Assembly (NCBI RefSeq): GCF_022385335.1
Contig: NZ_CP092431.1
Span: 5,022,001-5,086,000, forward strand
DNA length: 64,000 bases
Origin: Streptomyces deccanensis
GTDB taxonomy: Bacteria; Actinomycetota; Actinomycetes; Streptomycetales; Streptomycetaceae
Direction: 5' to 3'
Shown: one piece after another, positions 25,703-34,862 of the stretch
Position numbering within the stretch: the first letter of the stretch is position 1
How the letters are laid out: each line of letters begins with the position of its first letter
Notes under the pieces: generated by a model
Told to the model about the DNA's origin: nothing
What the model saw: only the letters and a program-made list of their open reading frames with translations
The model's database searches: none
Made by a program: the position numbers and the translations under genes

Positions 25703-26953
25703 GTGCGAGGAGATGCGGCCAGGGGCGGCGGAAGCCCTTATTTCTTCCTCAGTTACGCGCACACGCCGCGAAACGACGCCGGTGACACCGATCCGAACAT
25801 CTGGGTGAGAAAGCTCTACGACGGGCTGTGCGCGCACATCATGCAGATGACCGATCTGCCGCGCGGCGCACGGGCCGGTTTCCTGGACCAGGGCATGGCG
25901 GTCGGCACCCGGTGGACGGACGAGCTGTCGGAGAACCTCGCGCGCTGCAAGGTGTTCGTCCCCCTGTACTCACCGCGCTACTTCATCAGCGAGCAGTGCG
26001 GGCGGGAGTGGTGGGCGTTCAGCCAGCGGCAGATCAGCCACCGGGCCCGCGGCGGCGTCACCCGCGAGCACGCGATCATCCCCGCGTTATGGGTGCCCGT
26101 GGAACCCGCCCAATTACCGCACGCGGCCAAGGACCTGCAGTTCAACCATGTGTCCTTCGGCCAGGACTACGCGGAGGAGGGGTTCTACGGGCTCACCAAA
26201 CTCCGGTACCTCAGGGACGAGTACGAGCGGGCCCTGTACCGGCTGGCCAAGCAGATCGTGCACGTCGCCAAGGTCACCGAGCTGGACGAGGGGCAGACGT
26301 ACGACGACTACGAGTCGCTGCCCAGCGCGTTCGGCACGTCGGGCCACCCCCCGGAGTTCGACATCACGGTCATGGCGTGCACCCGCTCCGACCTGCCGCC
26401 CGGCCGTGAGCCCGACTGCTACGGGCAACTGCCGCGCGACTGGAACCCGTACCACCCGGCATCGACGCGCCCCCTCGGCGAACACGCGGCGGATCTGGTG
26501 CGCACCATGGACTACAAGGTCAACATCGGGGACTTCGAGAAGGACGCCGACCGGCTGCTCGGCCCCGGCCCGCCCCGCGCCCCCGGGCTGCTTCTGCTCG
26601 ACCGGTGGGCCCTCGCCTCCGCGCGCGGCCGGGAGCTGATGGACCGGCTGTGCGAGGAGCAGCGGCCGTGGATCAGCGTGATGATCCCCCGGTGCGACGA
26701 CGACGCCGGGCCCGCGCGGGAGAAGAGGCTGACGGCGCTCACCGAGAAGGCCCTGGCCGCGCGGACCACGGAGGGCAGCGGCCACCGGACCCTCAACGGC
26801 GGCATCCGCACCCTGGACGCCTTCGGCAACGAACTGCAGACGGCCGTGAAGCAGGCCGTCGCCTCCTACGAGGCACACGCACGGACCTATCCACCGGCGG
26901 GACCCCTCGTCGCACCCCCGCGGCTGCGGGGCCCGGACGACCTGGGCGGCTGA
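25703..26953 (+). CDS. fxsC: TIR-like protein FxsC
   Basis: The ~416-aa protein has a TIR-like domain at the start: PYFFLSYAHT (first strand), KVFVPLYSPRYFISEQCG and CGREWWAF, where the Glu lies at the position of the catalytic Glu of TIR NADases. A linker (YDDYESLPSAFG) leads to a second Rossmann-like half (FDITVMACTRSDLP, LLLLDRWAL) whose function I do not know. The family name FxsC is taken from the FxSxx-COOH systems. Start is uncertain: GTG 25703, following GGGGGG, gives a short leader before the TIR strand; the frame is open upstream to 25550. It lies 172 bp after fxsB and 89 bp before fxsT. Confidence 0.85.
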   Translation: MRGDAARGGGSPYFFLSYAHTPRNDAGDTDPNIWVRKLYDGLCAHIMQMTDLPRGARAGFLDQGMAVGTRWTDELSENLARCKVFVPLYSPRYFISEQCGREWWAFSQRQISHRARGGVTREHAIIPALWVPVEPAQLPHAAKDLQFNHVSFGQDYAEEGFYGLTKLRYLRDEYERALYRLAKQIVHVAKVTELDEGQTYDDYESLPSAFGTSGHPPEFDITVMACTRSDLPPGREPDCYGQLPRDWNPYHPASTRPLGEHAADLVRTMDYKVNIGDFEKDADRLLGPGPPRAPGLLLLDRWALASARGRELMDRLCEEQRPWISVMIPRCDDDAGPAREKRLTALTEKALAARTTEGSGHRTLNGGIRTLDAFGNELQTAVKQAVASYEAHARTYPPAGPLVAPPRLRGPDDLGG

Positions 26954-27042
26954 AACCCGGTGTCACCGGGGCGTGCGGAAGGACGTGCGGGAGTCGGGAG
27001 TACGGCAACAGCGGGTCGGACAGGGCGGAGGACGGCAGGCGC

Positions 27043-30000
27043 ATGACGGAGAACCGCAACGGCACGGTCATCACGTTCTACTCGTACAAGGGCGGCACCG
27101 GCCGGACCATGACGCTCGCGAACGTGGCGTGGATTCTGGCCGCGGGCGGACACCGCGTCCTGGCCGTCGACTGGGACCTGGAGGCACCCGGTCTGCACAA
27201 GTTCTTCCACCCCTTTCTCAACCCGGCGATGCTCCGGGCCACCCCCGGCCTGAGCAACCTCATCGGCGACTACCGCCGGGAGGCGCTGCGCGACCTGCCC
27301 GACCGCGCCCCCGACTGGCACCGCAGGTACGCCCGTGTACGCCCGCACGCGCTGACCCTCGACTGGACGTTCCCCGAGGGCGGCAGCCTGGACTTCCTCT
27401 CCGCCGGGCGCCGGCACGACGACTACCCGGTGATCGGCAACATGGACTGGGAGCTCTTCTACGCCAGTTACGGCGGCGGCCGGTTCTTCGAGGCGATGCG
27501 CGCGGACATGCGGCGCCACTACGACTACACCCTGATCGACAGCCGTACCGGCCTCAGCGACCTCGCCGACGTCTGCACCGTGCAGATGCCCAACACCCTC
27601 GTCGTCTGCTACACCCTCAGCGGCCAGAGCATCGAAGGCGCCGCCGCCGTCGCGCAGAGCATCCGGGAGCGGTTCGGCCACAAGGGCATCCGCATCCTGC
27701 CCCTCGCCATGCGCATCGACCTCGGCGAGAAGGACAAGCTCGACGCGGGGCGCGCCCTGGCCCGGGAGCGCTTCGCCGGACTGCCCGCCGGCCTGGATGG
27801 CGACCGGCTGACCGACTACTGGTCGTCGATGGAGGTCCTCTACCAGCCGTACTACGCCTACGAGGAGATCCTGGCGGCCTTCGGCGACCCGCCGAAGACG
27901 GCCAACTCCATGCTGAGCGCCTGCGAACGGGTCACCTCCGTCATCACCGAGGGCCGGGTCACCCGGCTCCCCCTCATCGGCGAGGAGAAGCGGGCCCGGT
28001 ACAAGGCCGCGTACACCCGCCGACGGCCGCTGCCCGTCTCCCGGCTGGTGCTGTACTACGTCTCCGAGGACCGCATGTGGGTCGACTGGCTGGAGTCGGT
28101 ACTCCGGAACGCCGGCTTCGACGTGGCGCCGATGGACGTCCGGGCGCTGCCGCAGGACGCCGGGGGACTGCCGGGCGACGACGACCGGACGGCGTCCGGC
28201 GCCGAGGACGCGGCCGACGGCTCGGAGCGACTGCTCGCCGTGGTCTCCCCCGCCTTCCTCGACTCCCGGCGGGCGCGCCGGGCCTGGGAGGACGCCGTGC
28301 ACGCCGACGGGCGCAAGCCGGGGAACCGGCCGGTGGCAGTCCGCGTCGACGACGTCCGGCTCAGCCTGCCGCACTCCTCCCGGGGCGCCATCGACCTCAC
28401 CCGGCTCGACGAGGAACGGGCCCACCGGACCCTGCTGACGAGCCTCGACCACCCGGACGTCCTGTCCGCGCCGCCGGACGGCGGCGCCCGCTTCCCCAAC
28501 ACCGGCACCCGGATCTCCAACGTCCAGCCCCGCTACCCGTGGTTCACCGGCCGCTCACCGATCCTGGACCGGCTGCGCGAGCGCCTGGTCAGCGGCCGCT
28601 CCGGGCAGCGGCTGCCGCAGGTGCTGCACGGTCTGGGCGGGGTCGGCAAGTCCCAGCTGGCCCGTGAGTACGCCCACCGGTTCAAGGCGGACTACGACCT
28701 GGTGTGGTGGATCGACGCCGAGCAGCCGGACCTCGTCCTGCCCAAGGTGGCCGCCCTCGCGCAGGAGTTGGACCTGCCCGTCGGCGACGACGTCTCCGAG
28801 GCGGCCGAGGCGGCGATGAGAGCGCTCCGCCAGGGCGACCCGTGCGCCCGCTGGCTGCTGATCTTCGACAACGTCCCGGACCTGAACCGGGCGTTGCCGC
28901 TCTTCCCGGGCCAGGCGGCCCCGGTACGGGACCACGTGTACGGCCACATCCTGGTCACCACCCGCGATCGGCCCGGCTCGACGCTGGTCCAGTCGCTGGA
29001 GATGGAGGTCTTCACCCGCGAGGAAAGCGTGGAGCACCTGTGCCGCCGGGTGCCCGGACTGCGGGAGAACGACGCCGACCGGGTCGCCGACGCGCTGGGC
29101 GACCTGCCGCTCGCCGTGGAGGTCGCGGCGGCCTGGCTGGAGGCGACGGCCACACCGGTGGAGGAGTACATCGACCAGCTGCGGGAGCAGTCCACCCGGG
29201 TGCTGTCGGTGCAGGAGGCGGTGAACGCGGTCGAGTACCCGTCCTCCGTGGGCGCCACCTGGAACATCTCCATCACCCGGCTGCGCGAGGAGTCCCCGGC
29301 CGCGGCCCGGCTGCTCGAACTGTGCGCCTTCTTCTCGGCCGAGCCCATCTCCATGACCCTGATCAGCAGTGACGCGATGATCGACGCCCTGCTGCCGTAC
29401 GACCGTGACCTGCGCGCCCGCTACATGCTCGGCCGCGTCACCCAGGCCCTGAACCGCTTCGCCCTCGCCAAGGTCGACTCCGCCGACAACTCCATCCAGG
29501 TGCACCGGCTGGTGCAGGCGGCGGTGCGGGACAGCCTGGACCCCCAGCGGTACGTGGAGACCATCCACGAGGTGCACCGCATCCTCGCCGCCGCCCGGCC
29601 GCGCGAGGGCGCCGTGGACGATCCCGCGCAGTGGCTCGGGTTCGAGGTGATCTGGCCACATCTGATGCCCTCGAACATCCGCGAGTGCGCGGAGGAGGAG
29701 CCCCGTCAGCTGATGGTGGACCGCGTCCGCTACCTGGGGAAACGCGGCGAACTGCAGGCGGCCCGCGACCTGGCCACCGACCTCGACGAGCTGTGGACCA
29801 ACGAGATCCTCGACGCGGACGACGAGCAGGTCCTCAACCTCCGCTTCCAGCTGGCCAACGTGATGCGCTCCCAGGGCGACTACCAGGCCGCGCGGGCGAT
29901 GGACGAGCGGACCCTGGACGGCCAGCGCCGGCTGCTCGGCGAGGACCATCCGAACATCCTGATGACCTCGGGCAGCCTGGCCGCCGACCTCCGCGCGCTG

Positions 30001-31038
30001 GGCCGCTACAAGGAGGCGCTCGACCTGGACCTGCGCATCCACCTGGGCTTCAAGGAGATCTTCGGCGACGACCATCCCCGTACGCTCTCGGCGGCCAACA
30101 ACCTGGCCATCGACCTGCGGCTGGCCGGCGACAGCGAAGCCGCCCGCCGGCTCACCGAGGACACGGTCCGCCGCCGCACCGCGCTGCTCGGTCCGACCCA
30201 TCCCTACACGCTCGCCACCAAGGGGCACCACGCGCGCGACCTGCGCGACCTGGGGGATTACCGGACCTCCGCCGAGCTGCTGCGCGAGGTCCGCGAAGGC
30301 TTCGAACAGGTGTTCAATCCGGGGGTGCCCGAGGTGTTGCAGGCCGACAAGAGCCTCGCGGTCTCCCTGCGCAAGGCGGGCCGTACCGCCGAGGCGCTGC
30401 GGATCACCGAGGAGACCTGGAAGACGTACGCCCGCTACCACGACCGCTACGGCAGCACCATCCCCGAGATCCTGGCCTGCGGGCTCAACCTGGCCGCGGA
30501 CTACTACGCCACGGATCCCGAGGACGGCCCGGCGCGGGCGGTCCACCAGGTCGAGGAGGTGCTGGACGGGTACCAGGACTCGTTCGGCATCGAGCACCCG
30601 TTCACCATGTACTGCTACAACAACCTCGCCATGTACCACCGGGCCCTCGGCGACATCGAGAAGGCGGAGGAGCTGAGCCGTCACGCCCGCGACTGCCTGG
30701 CCGCCACGCTCGGCGACGACCACCCGGCCGTGCTCTCCGCCGGCCTCAACCTGGCCAACGCCTACGGGGACCGGGGCCTGTACGACCACGCCGAGCGCTC
30801 GGAGCGCCAGGCCGTGGAGGGGCTGCGGCGACGGTTCGGCGCCGACCACCCCGATGTGCTGGTCGGCATGGGCAATCTGGCGATCACCCTGCGGGACACG
30901 GGGCGGGACGAAGCCGTACGGCTCCAGGAGAAGGCGGCGACCCGGCTGGCCCAACTCCTGGGCCGGAGCCACCCGGTGACCACGCTGGTACGCGGCTGGC
31001 AGCGGGTGGGGAGGGATTTGGAGCCGCATCAGATCTGA
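27043..31038 (+). CDS. fxsT: FxsT: ParA-like / TIR-like / NB-ARC / TPR multidomain protein
   Basis: The 1331-aa protein combines four modules. Residues ~1-310 are ParA/MinD-like, with a deviant P-loop KGGTGRT (16-22; the usual second Lys is Arg), VDWDLEAPG and LIDSRTGLSD. Residues ~330-450 are TIR-like (RLVLYYVSEDRMWVDWLESV, then LLAVVSPAFLDS). Residues ~505-880 are an NB-ARC/STAND ATPase with GLGGVGKS (~529-536), WLLIFDNV and LGDLPLAVEVAA. Residues ~890-1320 are TPR units with recurring G-x-x-HP motifs. It is the usual large partner in FxSxx-COOH systems and has the layout of an immune-type signalling sensor. Start ATG 27043 follows GGCGGAGG. Domain calls are firm; the role is not known. Confidence 0.92.
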   Translation: MTENRNGTVITFYSYKGGTGRTMTLANVAWILAAGGHRVLAVDWDLEAPGLHKFFHPFLNPAMLRATPGLSNLIGDYRREALRDLPDRAPDWHRRYARVRPHALTLDWTFPEGGSLDFLSAGRRHDDYPVIGNMDWELFYASYGGGRFFEAMRADMRRHYDYTLIDSRTGLSDLADVCTVQMPNTLVVCYTLSGQSIEGAAAVAQSIRERFGHKGIRILPLAMRIDLGEKDKLDAGRALARERFAGLPAGLDGDRLTDYWSSMEVLYQPYYAYEEILAAFGDPPKTANSMLSACERVTSVITEGRVTRLPLIGEEKRARYKAAYTRRRPLPVSRLVLYYVSEDRMWVDWLESVLRNAGFDVAPMDVRALPQDAGGLPGDDDRTASGAEDAADGSERLLAVVSPAFLDSRRARRAWEDAVHADGRKPGNRPVAVRVDDVRLSLPHSSRGAIDLTRLDEERAHRTLLTSLDHPDVLSAPPDGGARFPNTGTRISNVQPRYPWFTGRSPILDRLRERLVSGRSGQRLPQVLHGLGGVGKSQLAREYAHRFKADYDLVWWIDAEQPDLVLPKVAALAQELDLPVGDDVSEAAEAAMRALRQGDPCARWLLIFDNVPDLNRALPLFPGQAAPVRDHVYGHILVTTRDRPGSTLVQSLEMEVFTREESVEHLCRRVPGLRENDADRVADALGDLPLAVEVAAAWLEATATPVEEYIDQLREQSTRVLSVQEAVNAVEYPSSVGATWNISITRLREESPAAARLLELCAFFSAEPISMTLISSDAMIDALLPYDRDLRARYMLGRVTQALNRFALAKVDSADNSIQVHRLVQAAVRDSLDPQRYVETIHEVHRILAAARPREGAVDDPAQWLGFEVIWPHLMPSNIRECAEEEPRQLMVDRVRYLGKRGELQAARDLATDLDELWTNEILDADDEQVLNLRFQLANVMRSQGDYQAARAMDERTLDGQRRLLGEDHPNILMTSGSLAADLRALGRYKEALDLDLRIHLGFKEIFGDDHPRTLSAANNLAIDLRLAGDSEAARRLTEDTVRRRTALLGPTHPYTLATKGHHARDLRDLGDYRTSAELLREVREGFEQVFNPGVPEVLQADKSLAVSLRKAGRTAEALRITEETWKTYARYHDRYGSTIPEILACGLNLAADYYATDPEDGPARAVHQVEEVLDGYQDSFGIEHPFTMYCYNNLAMYHRALGDIEKAEELSRHARDCLAATLGDDHPAVLSAGLNLANAYGDRGLYDHAERSERQAVEGLRRRFGADHPDVLVGMGNLAITLRDTGRDEAVRLQEKAATRLAQLLGRSHPVTTLVRGWQRVGRDLEPHQI

Positions 31039-31076
31039 GGCGGGGGTCGCGGAGGCGTGGGGGGTCCGGAAGCCGT

Positions 31077-31100
31077 GGGGCCCGGCAGATCGTGGGCCCC
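31077..31100. terminator. Candidate bidirectional terminator after fxsT
   Basis: GGGGCCC and GGGCCCC form a 7-bp GC stem around a 10-nt loop in the 80-bp gap between the convergent fxsT and RsbW-like genes. There is no T-run, so confidence is modest. Confidence 0.4.
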
Positions 31101-31118
31101 GGAGGAGCGGCGTGGGGG

Positions 31119-31565
31119 CTAGACGGCTACCAGGGGTGCGCCGTCGCGCCACTTCAGGATCTTGTCGAAGCTGACGATCGCGCCGCCGTGGCCCGATTTG
31201 TTGCCGATGTGGACGTGGTCGGCGAGCTCCCGGATGAGACAGAGGCCGCGGCCGTCCTCGGCGTCGGTGGGGGCGGGGCGGACCGGGTGGCGGTGCGGGA
31301 AGCCGGGGCCGGAGTCGACGACCTCGATCCGGCACTTCTCCCCGTCGAGGTACGCGGTCACCCGGTACGCCTCGGTGGTGGTGCCGGCCGGGATCGCGCC
31401 GCCGTGCTCGACCGCGTTGGCACAGGCCTCGCTGAGGGCGATGGAGAGGTCGTAGGAGACGTCCGGATCGACGCCCGCGGTCTCCATCGTGCCGATCAGC
31501 AGCCGTCGGGCGAGCGGCACGCTCGCAGCCTCACGCCGCAAATGGAGGGACCACCAGATGCTCAT
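31119..31565 (-). CDS. ATP-binding RsbW/SpoIIAB-like protein (HATPase_c)
   Basis: This compact 148-aa GHKL-fold protein has the N-box LSIALSEACANAVEHG, G1 box IEVVDSGPGFP and G2 box EDGRGLCLIRELAD, and ends KWRDGAPLVAV. Such proteins in Streptomyces act as anti-sigma kinases or dissociated phosphatase/kinase regulators. Start ATG 31565 follows GGAGG. It converges on fxsT and is divergent from a membrane-protein gene; no partner antagonist or sigma factor gene is next to it. Confidence 0.88.
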   Translation of the reverse strand: MSIWWSLHLRREAASVPLARRLLIGTMETAGVDPDVSYDLSIALSEACANAVEHGGAIPAGTTTEAYRVTAYLDGEKCRIEVVDSGPGFPHRHPVRPAPTDAEDGRGLCLIRELADHVHIGNKSGHGGAIVSFDKILKWRDGAPLVAV

Positions 31566-31802
31566 GCTCCAGCCTCCTGGCCGCGGCTCGACATACCGTT
31601 ACGTATTGCCGCCAAGAGCCACGCGCAATCGCCCGGAACCCGTCTCTCCGCCCATACGGCGGATGCGCCCCCCGAACATCCGGTGTATGCGCACTGAACG
31701 CTTCCAAATCCCTCACCTGAACACCGCCCCCTCCCTCCCCGTACCTCCACCCATGAACCCGCCGACCCCTGCGGAGCGCCCCGGTGGGATGATGGGCCCG
31801 CC

Positions 31803-32618
31803 ATGACTGCCCCCCACCCCCACCGCGCGCCCGCGACGCGCCGCACCCGCGCCGGAGGGGACCTCCGGTTCCTGCGGGCCGCGGTGTTCGCCGCGGTCTG
31901 CGTCGTGCTGGCCGGGGCCGGACACGCGCTCGCCTCGTGCGCGACGGTCCCGCTGTGGAGCCTGGGCGTCGGTTTCATCGGCACCTTCTGCGTCGCCGCC
32001 CCGCTCGCCGGCCGGCGGCGCTCGCTCCCCGGCATCGCGGCACTGCTGGCGGTGGGCCAGACCGTGCTGCACATCCTGTTCGGCCTGAACCAGCACGGAA
32101 CCGCGGCCGCGTCCCGCACCACGGAAGCCATGGACGCCGCGCTCATCGAGCGCGCCGCCCGCTTCGTGTGCGGCACGACCGCCGCGGCCCTGAGCCCCAC
32201 GCAGGCCCGGCGCATCCTCGTCGACGCCGGGGTCGGCGGCACACACGTCGCGCACGACCCGGCGGACGCCATGACGACCGTGCCGGGCTCCTCCGCCGCG
32301 CTGCTGCCGTCCCTGCCCATGCTGCTCGGCCACGTCCTCGCGGCCGTGGCCGCCGGGTGGGTCCTGCGCCACGGCGACCTCGCACTGCTTCGTCTGACCC
32401 GGCTGGCGACCGAGGAGCCGCTCGTACGGTCCCTGCGCGGCGCGCTCGCGCTGGCGCGGGCCCTGCGATCCGGGCTCCCGGGCACGCCGGAGGCCGTTTC
32501 GCGCGCCCCGCACACCAGCCACGCCGCGCCCGCCGCACTCCGGACGACCACGCTCCAACACGCCCTCGTCCGCCGCGGCCCGCCGACCGCCGCACCGGAC
32601 TTCACCCTCGCCGCCTGA
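31803..32618 (+). CDS. Integral membrane protein of unknown function upstream of the copper operon
   Basis: The 271-aa protein has hydrophobic segments at about residues 25-45, 50-68, 75-95 and 155-185 (four likely helices), then a basic cytosolic C-terminus. I do not recognise the family; proteins of this type often precede the YcnI-like gene in actinobacteria. It is co-directional with the copper genes but separated by ~260 bp of repeat-rich DNA, so it may have its own promoter. Confidence 0.7.
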   Translation: MTAPHPHRAPATRRTRAGGDLRFLRAAVFAAVCVVLAGAGHALASCATVPLWSLGVGFIGTFCVAAPLAGRRRSLPGIAALLAVGQTVLHILFGLNQHGTAAASRTTEAMDAALIERAARFVCGTTAAALSPTQARRILVDAGVGGTHVAHDPADAMTTVPGSSAALLPSLPMLLGHVLAAVAAGWVLRHGDLALLRLTRLATEEPLVRSLRGALALARALRSGLPGTPEAVSRAPHTSHAAPAALRTTTLQHALVRRGPPTAAPDFTLAA

Positions 32619-32713
32619 CCCGACGCACGCTCACTCCACACCTGGGAGAGGGAGTCCGTCGGCGCCCGGCGTCGAGACCCGCGCACCCGCTGCCCACTCC
32701 AGGCCCAGCGGCC

Positions 32714-32802
32714 TCGGCTGTCGGACATCGACTTTCGGCTGTCGGTGTCGGCTGTTCGATCGGCTGTCGGCTCGGTCATCGGCTGTCGGCCATCGGCTCG
32801 GC
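32714..32802. repeat. Degenerate short repeats of TCGGCTGTCGG
   Basis: TCGGCTGT recurs at least five times (starting at about 32714, 32735, 32747, 32760 and 32779) at 12-21-bp intervals, followed by a shortened copy. The block lies between the membrane-protein gene and the copper operon, ~80-165 bp upstream of the YcnI-like start, so it may be part of that promoter region or a non-functional microsatellite-like tract. Confidence 0.5.
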
Positions 32803-32878
32803 GCGCGGTGTCCCTCGTCCTCGCCTCTCCCTTATTCACCCGCACTTTCCTCTCACTCACTGTGGAGTGTCACCAGTC

Positions 32879-33625
32879 ATGAAGGCTTCTCGTATCGCCG
32901 CCGTCGGCGCCCTCGCCGGCTCGGCCGTCCTCCTCCTGTCCGGCCCCGCGTTCGCGCACGTCAGCGTCGCGGCGGAGGGCACGGCGGCCAAGGGCGGGTA
33001 CGCGACCGTCAACTTCAAGGTCCCCAACGAGCGCGACGACGCCACGACCACCAAGCTCGAGGTGAACTTCCCGACGGACCACCCGCTCGCCTCGGCCCAG
33101 CCGGAGGCCGTCCCCGGCTGGAAGATCCAGGTCACCAAGGCCAAGCTCGACAAGCCGCTCGAACTGCACGGTGAGCAGATCGACGAGGCCGTCTCCAAGA
33201 TCACCTGGACCGCGACCGGCGACGGCATCGCGACGGGCTTCTTCCAGAAGTTCCCGGTCTCCATCGGCCAGCTCCCCGAGAACACCGACGAACTGGTCTT
33301 CAAGGCCATCCAGACGTACTCCAACAAGGACGTCGTCCGCTGGATCGAGGTCCCGCAGGAAGGCCAGGACGAGCCCGAGAACCCGGCACCCGTGCTCGCG
33401 CTGTCCGCCGCGTCCGACGACCACCACGGCTCGTCCGGCGCCTCGAACGCCTCCGACGACTCGAAGAACGCCGACGACGCCGAGGCCGCGTCGAAGGAGA
33501 CCGCCGCCGCGCCCGCCGACAGCAGCGACACCACCGCCCGCGTTCTCGCCGTCGTCGGCATCGTCGTCGGCGCCGCGGGCGTGGCGTACGGCGTCCTGGC
33601 CGGCCGCCGGCGCACGACCGCCTGA
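32879..33625 (+). CDS. YcnI-like copper-binding membrane protein (DUF1775)
   Basis: The 248-aa protein is exported by a Sec signal ending FAHVSV, so the mature protein starts with His, which in YcnI binds copper. The DUF1775 domain (KVPNERDD, LEVNFPTDHPL, PGWKIQ, FFQKFPVSIGQLP) is followed by a His/Ser/Asp-rich linker (DDHHGSSGASNASDD) and a C-terminal membrane helix with a basic stop-transfer (GRRRTTA). It is the first gene of the copper-handling operon; the next gene starts 81 bp downstream. Confidence 0.9.
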   Translation: MKASRIAAVGALAGSAVLLLSGPAFAHVSVAAEGTAAKGGYATVNFKVPNERDDATTTKLEVNFPTDHPLASAQPEAVPGWKIQVTKAKLDKPLELHGEQIDEAVSKITWTATGDGIATGFFQKFPVSIGQLPENTDELVFKAIQTYSNKDVVRWIEVPQEGQDEPENPAPVLALSAASDDHHGSSGASNASDDSKNADDAEAASKETAAAPADSSDTTARVLAVVGIVVGAAGVAYGVLAGRRRTTA

Positions 33626-33706
33626 GCCTCCGGCTTCCCGGCCCTTCCCTCGGCGCGCGCGGGTACGCCCGTGCGCGCCGGGGCACGAACCAACTGGACA
33701 TTTCTC

Positions 33707-34381
33707 ATGCGCACGCACACCCACAAGAAGACGCTGGCGGCCGGTGCCCTGCTGGTCGCGGCCGTCCTCGGCCTCTCGGCCTGCGGCACGGGCGACAGCT
33801 CCACCACCTCCGTCGCCGAGGTCTCCGACACCGGTCCCCAGAAGCACTACACGGTCCTCGACCAGCCGTTCACCAAGCCGGACCTGGTCCTCACCGACAC
33901 GAACGGCAAGTCGTACGACCTCCGCAAGGAGACCGCGGGCAAGCCGACGCTGATCTACTTCGGCTACACCAACTGCCCCGACGTCTGCCCGCTCACCATG
34001 AACAACCTCGCGGTCGCCAAGAAGGAGATCGCGAAGAAGGTACCGAAGGAGGAGCTGGCGAACCTGCGGCTCGTCTTCGTCACCACCGACCCGGAGCGCG
34101 ACACCTCGGCCGAACTGGGGAAGTGGCTCAAGGGCATCGACTCCGAGATCGTCGGCCTGACCGGCGACTTCGACGACATCCAGGCCGGCGCCCGCACCCT
34201 CGGCATCTCCATCGCCCCGCCGACCAAGGACAAGAACGGCAAGACCGTCTCCGAGCACGGCACCCAGGTCATTGCGTTCTCGCCGAAGACCGACGGCGGC
34301 TATGTGCTGTACGACGACAATGCCACCGTGCAGGACTACGAGCAGGGCCTGCCGAAGCTGCTCAAGGGCGAGAACCCGTGA
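33707..34381 (+). CDS. sco: Sco/SenC copper-binding lipoprotein
   Basis: The 224-aa lipoprotein has a lipobox LSAC and a thioredoxin fold with the copper-binding NCPDVCP (CxxxC) and a distal His in SEHGTQV. Sco proteins deliver copper to the CuA centre of cytochrome oxidase; in S. lividans a Sco protein from a similar operon is required for oxidase activity and development. Start ATG 33707 is internal to a longer frame and just precedes the signal peptide. Its TGA overlaps the next gene's GTG (GTGA), so the two are coupled. Confidence 0.92.
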   Translation: MRTHTHKKTLAAGALLVAAVLGLSACGTGDSSTTSVAEVSDTGPQKHYTVLDQPFTKPDLVLTDTNGKSYDLRKETAGKPTLIYFGYTNCPDVCPLTMNNLAVAKKEIAKKVPKEELANLRLVFVTTDPERDTSAELGKWLKGIDSEIVGLTGDFDDIQAGARTLGISIAPPTKDKNGKTVSEHGTQVIAFSPKTDGGYVLYDDNATVQDYEQGLPKLLKGENP

Positions 34382-34848
34382 GACCACTGACCGGCCCCGT
34401 CCTGATCACCGCCGCCGCGCTGGTCGCCCTGTCCGGCTGCGGCTCCTCCGACTCCTCCTCAGGCGACTCCTCCGCGGCGGAGCTGTCTGTGAAGGCGGCC
34501 TACATGCCGCAGCCCGTCACGGACTCCCTGGCCGCCGGTTACCTCGTCATCGAGAACGACGGCGGTACGGCGGACGAGCTGACCTCCGTCACCAGCGACC
34601 TCGCCCAGGACGTCACGGTGCACGAGACGGCCGGGCAGTCGATGCGGGAGGTCGCGGGCCTGAAGGTCCCGGCCGACGGCGAACTCGTCCTGGAGAGCGG
34701 CGGAAACCACCTGATGTTCGAGAACCTGAAGCGCAAGCCGAAGGAAGGCGAGACGGTGTCCCTGCGGTTGAACTTCACCAAGTCCGAGGCCATCACGGTC
34801 GAGATGCCCGTGAAGTCGGCGACGTACCAGCCGACCAGCGGTCACTGA
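34378..34848 (+). CDS. ecuC: PCu(A)C-type extracytoplasmic copper chaperone (ECuC-like)
   Basis: The 156-aa lipoprotein (LSGC lipobox) has the PCuAC/DUF461 fold with the copper-ligand pattern HETAGQSM...NHLM. Together with Sco it would receive Cu(I) outside the cell; the S. lividans counterpart is called ECuC. GTG 34378 overlaps the sco stop codon. The copper operon order here is ycnI-like, sco, ecuC, copCD, dtpA. Confidence 0.9.
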   Translation: MRPLTGPVLITAAALVALSGCGSSDSSSGDSSAAELSVKAAYMPQPVTDSLAAGYLVIENDGGTADELTSVTSDLAQDVTVHETAGQSMREVAGLKVPADGELVLESGGNHLMFENLKRKPKEGETVSLRLNFTKSEAITVEMPVKSATYQPTSGH

Positions 34849-34862
34849 GGGAGGTAGCACCG

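Noticed and set aside
27043..27980. Plasmid or chromosome partition ParA
   Set aside because: The ParA-like region is fused to TIR-like, NB-ARC and TPR modules, has an altered P-loop and has no ParB gene beside it; the parS sites in the window belong to the chromosomal ParB system.
28555..31335. Very long minus-strand open frame (926 codons) opposite fxsT
   Set aside because: It is a GC-bias shadow of fxsT: its translation has no motif, while the + frame has ParA, NB-ARC and TPR motifs.
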